This document shows, one piece after another, positions 14,493 through 15,577 of a stretch of DNA of 15,577 bases. Source of the DNA: Clostridia bacterium (GTDB lineage: Bacteria; Bacillota; Clostridia; Oscillospirales; CAG-272); NCBI GenBank assembly GCA_900753295.1, contig CAADYQ010000142.1:1-15577 (forward strand), in the 5' to 3' direction. The notes under the pieces are model-generated. The model had not been told where the DNA came from. It worked only from the letters and a program-made list of their open reading frames with translations, and ran no database searches. Each line of letters begins with the position of its first letter. The first letter of the stretch is position 1. The position numbers were made by a program, and so were the translations under genes.

Positions 14493-15577
14493 ATGAATAC
14501 CGGAAACAACATACGCGACACGGGCACGGACTGGCAAGGCATCGCGGCGAAGCTGTTTTGTCTTATATGCGCGCTGGCGGCGATCTATTTTGCGGGAAAG
14601 TACGTGCTGCGCCTGGCTCTCCCGTTTCTGTTTGCGTGGCTCGTCGCGTCGGCGGCTGTCCCGCCTGCCGCGCGTGCGGCAAAAAAGCTGCACATCCCCG
14701 AGCGCATTTGCATTTCGGTGGCTGTTTTGCTGATACTTGCACTGATATTCATACTCACCGCGCTGGCTGTGAACCGCGCCGTTTACGAGATCGGTGCGCT
14801 TCTCGTCCGCCTCGGCGAGACAAACCCGGACGAGGTGAGCGGCATGATAAGCAATGCCGCGGGATTCATCACCGATGCGGGCGAGCGCATTCCGCTCCTG
14901 CGCCACCTGCGTGAATCCGAGGAGCTTGCCGGCTTTTTTGACGGACTTGACACCGCCCTCGGCAGTGCGATAGGAAACATGCTCACAAAGCTGACCGCCG
15001 AGATCCCGGCGCTCGCCGCGTCGGTGATAAAAGCATTCCCCTCGATCCTTCTCTCGCTCGCGGTGGCTGTGATATCGGGATTTTACTTTGCGCTCGACCG
15101 CCGCCGCATACTTGCGGCGCTTGCGGGGATGGCTCCCCACGGCGTGCGCCGGCATCTGCCCGAGCTGCGCCGCCGTGCGGGAAGGACCGCGGTCGGCTAC
15201 GTAAAAGCCTACCTTATTATATTGGCAATAACATTTTGCGAGCTGTTTATCGGTTTTTCGATCCTGCGCATCGGCTACGCCTTCCTTCTTGCGGCAGTCA
15301 TTGCCGTGATCGACATTCTTCCCGTTCTCGGGGTCGGCACAGTACTGCTCCCATGGACGGCGATCGAATTCATAAAGGGCGACATCCGCCTCGGAATAGG
15401 ACTGCTCATTCTTTTCGGCGTGATCGAAGCGGTGCGTCAGTTCATCGAACCGCGCATCGTCGGCGGAACGCTCGGCATCCATCCACTCGTAACGCTCGCC
15501 GCGATGTACCTCGGCTTTTCGGTATTCGGAGTTGCCGGAATGTTCCTCGGACCGCTGCTCGCCCTCGGCGGGCGCGC
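14493..15577 (+). CDS. ytvI: AI-2E-type permease family protein, YtvI-like (3' truncated by window)
   Basis: 361 codons are present and the frame is still open at the window end; the family is usually about 350-380 residues, so little is missing. Membrane segments lie at about 22-58, 71-94, 178-200, 236-285 and 300-320, with a last pair after 331. The long soluble stretch at 95-175 between helices is typical of the AI-2E exporter (PF01594) family. The block DILPVLGVGTVLLPW (274-288), and EAVRQFIEPRIVG with IHPLVTLAAMYLG after it, resemble the sporulation membrane protein YtvI. Its transport substrate is unknown. The ATG at 14493-14495 follows AAAGGAAGAAAACAA. Divergent from rpoB. The family call is firm; the ytvI subtype is likely. 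Confidence 0.85.
   Translation, partial: MNTGNNIRDTGTDWQGIAAKLFCLICALAAIYFAGKYVLRLALPFLFAWLVASAAVPPAARAAKKLHIPERICISVAVLLILALIFILTALAVNRAVYEIGALLVRLGETNPDEVSGMISNAAGFITDAGERIPLLRHLRESEELAGFFDGLDTALGSAIGNMLTKLTAEIPALAASVIKAFPSILLSLAVAVISGFYFALDRRRILAALAGMAPHGVRRHLPELRRRAGRTAVGYVKAYLIILAITFCELFIGFSILRIGYAFLLAAVIAVIDILPVLGVGTVLLPWTAIEFIKGDIRLGIGLLILFGVIEAVRQFIEPRIVGGTLGIHPLVTLAAMYLGFSVFGVAGMFLGPLLALGGR

Noticed and set aside
14060..14542. 160-codon minus-strand frame containing AARNISERRNR twice
   Set aside because: The repeated peptide is just the 32-base DNA repeat being translated. The frame overlaps the rpoB promoter and the ytvI start, and has no ribosome-binding site.
14433..15482. 349-codon minus-strand frame opposite ytvI
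   Set aside because: Highly charged, low-complexity translation with no domain. The plus strand encodes a coherent membrane protein with family motifs.

Overview
The window looks like a core-genome segment of an uncultured or poorly characterised Clostridia bacterium, probably of the Ruminococcaceae/Oscillospirales type. The basis is protein character: a 1192-residue beta' subunit without the long proteobacterial insertions, S12 in the ~140-residue Firmicutes form, a RibU-type ECF flavin transporter, SAM-I and FMN riboswitches, near-consensus sigma-A promoters and a YtvI-like protein. The taxonomic placement is inference. Almost everything is on the minus strand, so the biological order runs from high to low coordinates.

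From right to left: a rightward YtvI-like membrane protein gene (14493 to the window end, truncated) is divergent from rpoB. The ~600-base gap between them carries two copies of a 32-base repeat, a perfectly paired three-way-junction palindrome, an orphan minus-strand terminator, a perfect consensus promoter (TTGACA-17-TATAAT) and a G-rich rpoB leader. Then come rpoB (10014-13892) and rpoC (6415-9993, TTG start), followed by a second perfect consensus promoter that drives the str operon: rpsL (5706-6131), rpsG (5084-5554, GTG start), fusA (2870-5002) and tuf (1574-2779). The rpsL-rpsG gap has a well-defined three-way-junction RNA candidate, placed where S7 autoregulation acts in E. coli. A candidate internal promoter precedes fusA. 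A strong hairpin follows tuf.

Downstream of tuf, an FMN riboswitch (about 1373-1488) with a plausible dual expression platform precedes ribU (659-1276). A PF06695-type small membrane exporter gene (159-662) overlaps the ribU stop by ATGA. Another promoter and a SAM-I riboswitch (about 21-108) then open the next transcription unit, whose gene lies off the left edge.

The genes are mostly the transcription and translation core (RNA polymerase beta/beta', ribosomal proteins S12 and S7, EF-G, EF-Tu), followed by vitamin-B2 uptake. I see no phage, transposon, CRISPR or defence genes. The most interesting items are regulatory or in natural sequence variants: the rpsL-rpsG RNA structure, the palindromic repeats upstream of rpoB, the G-rich rpoB leader, the TTG start of rpoC with an out-of-frame ATG between it and the Shine-Dalgarno, Arg at the streptomycin-resistance position of S12, and the transporter coupled to ribU under FMN control.
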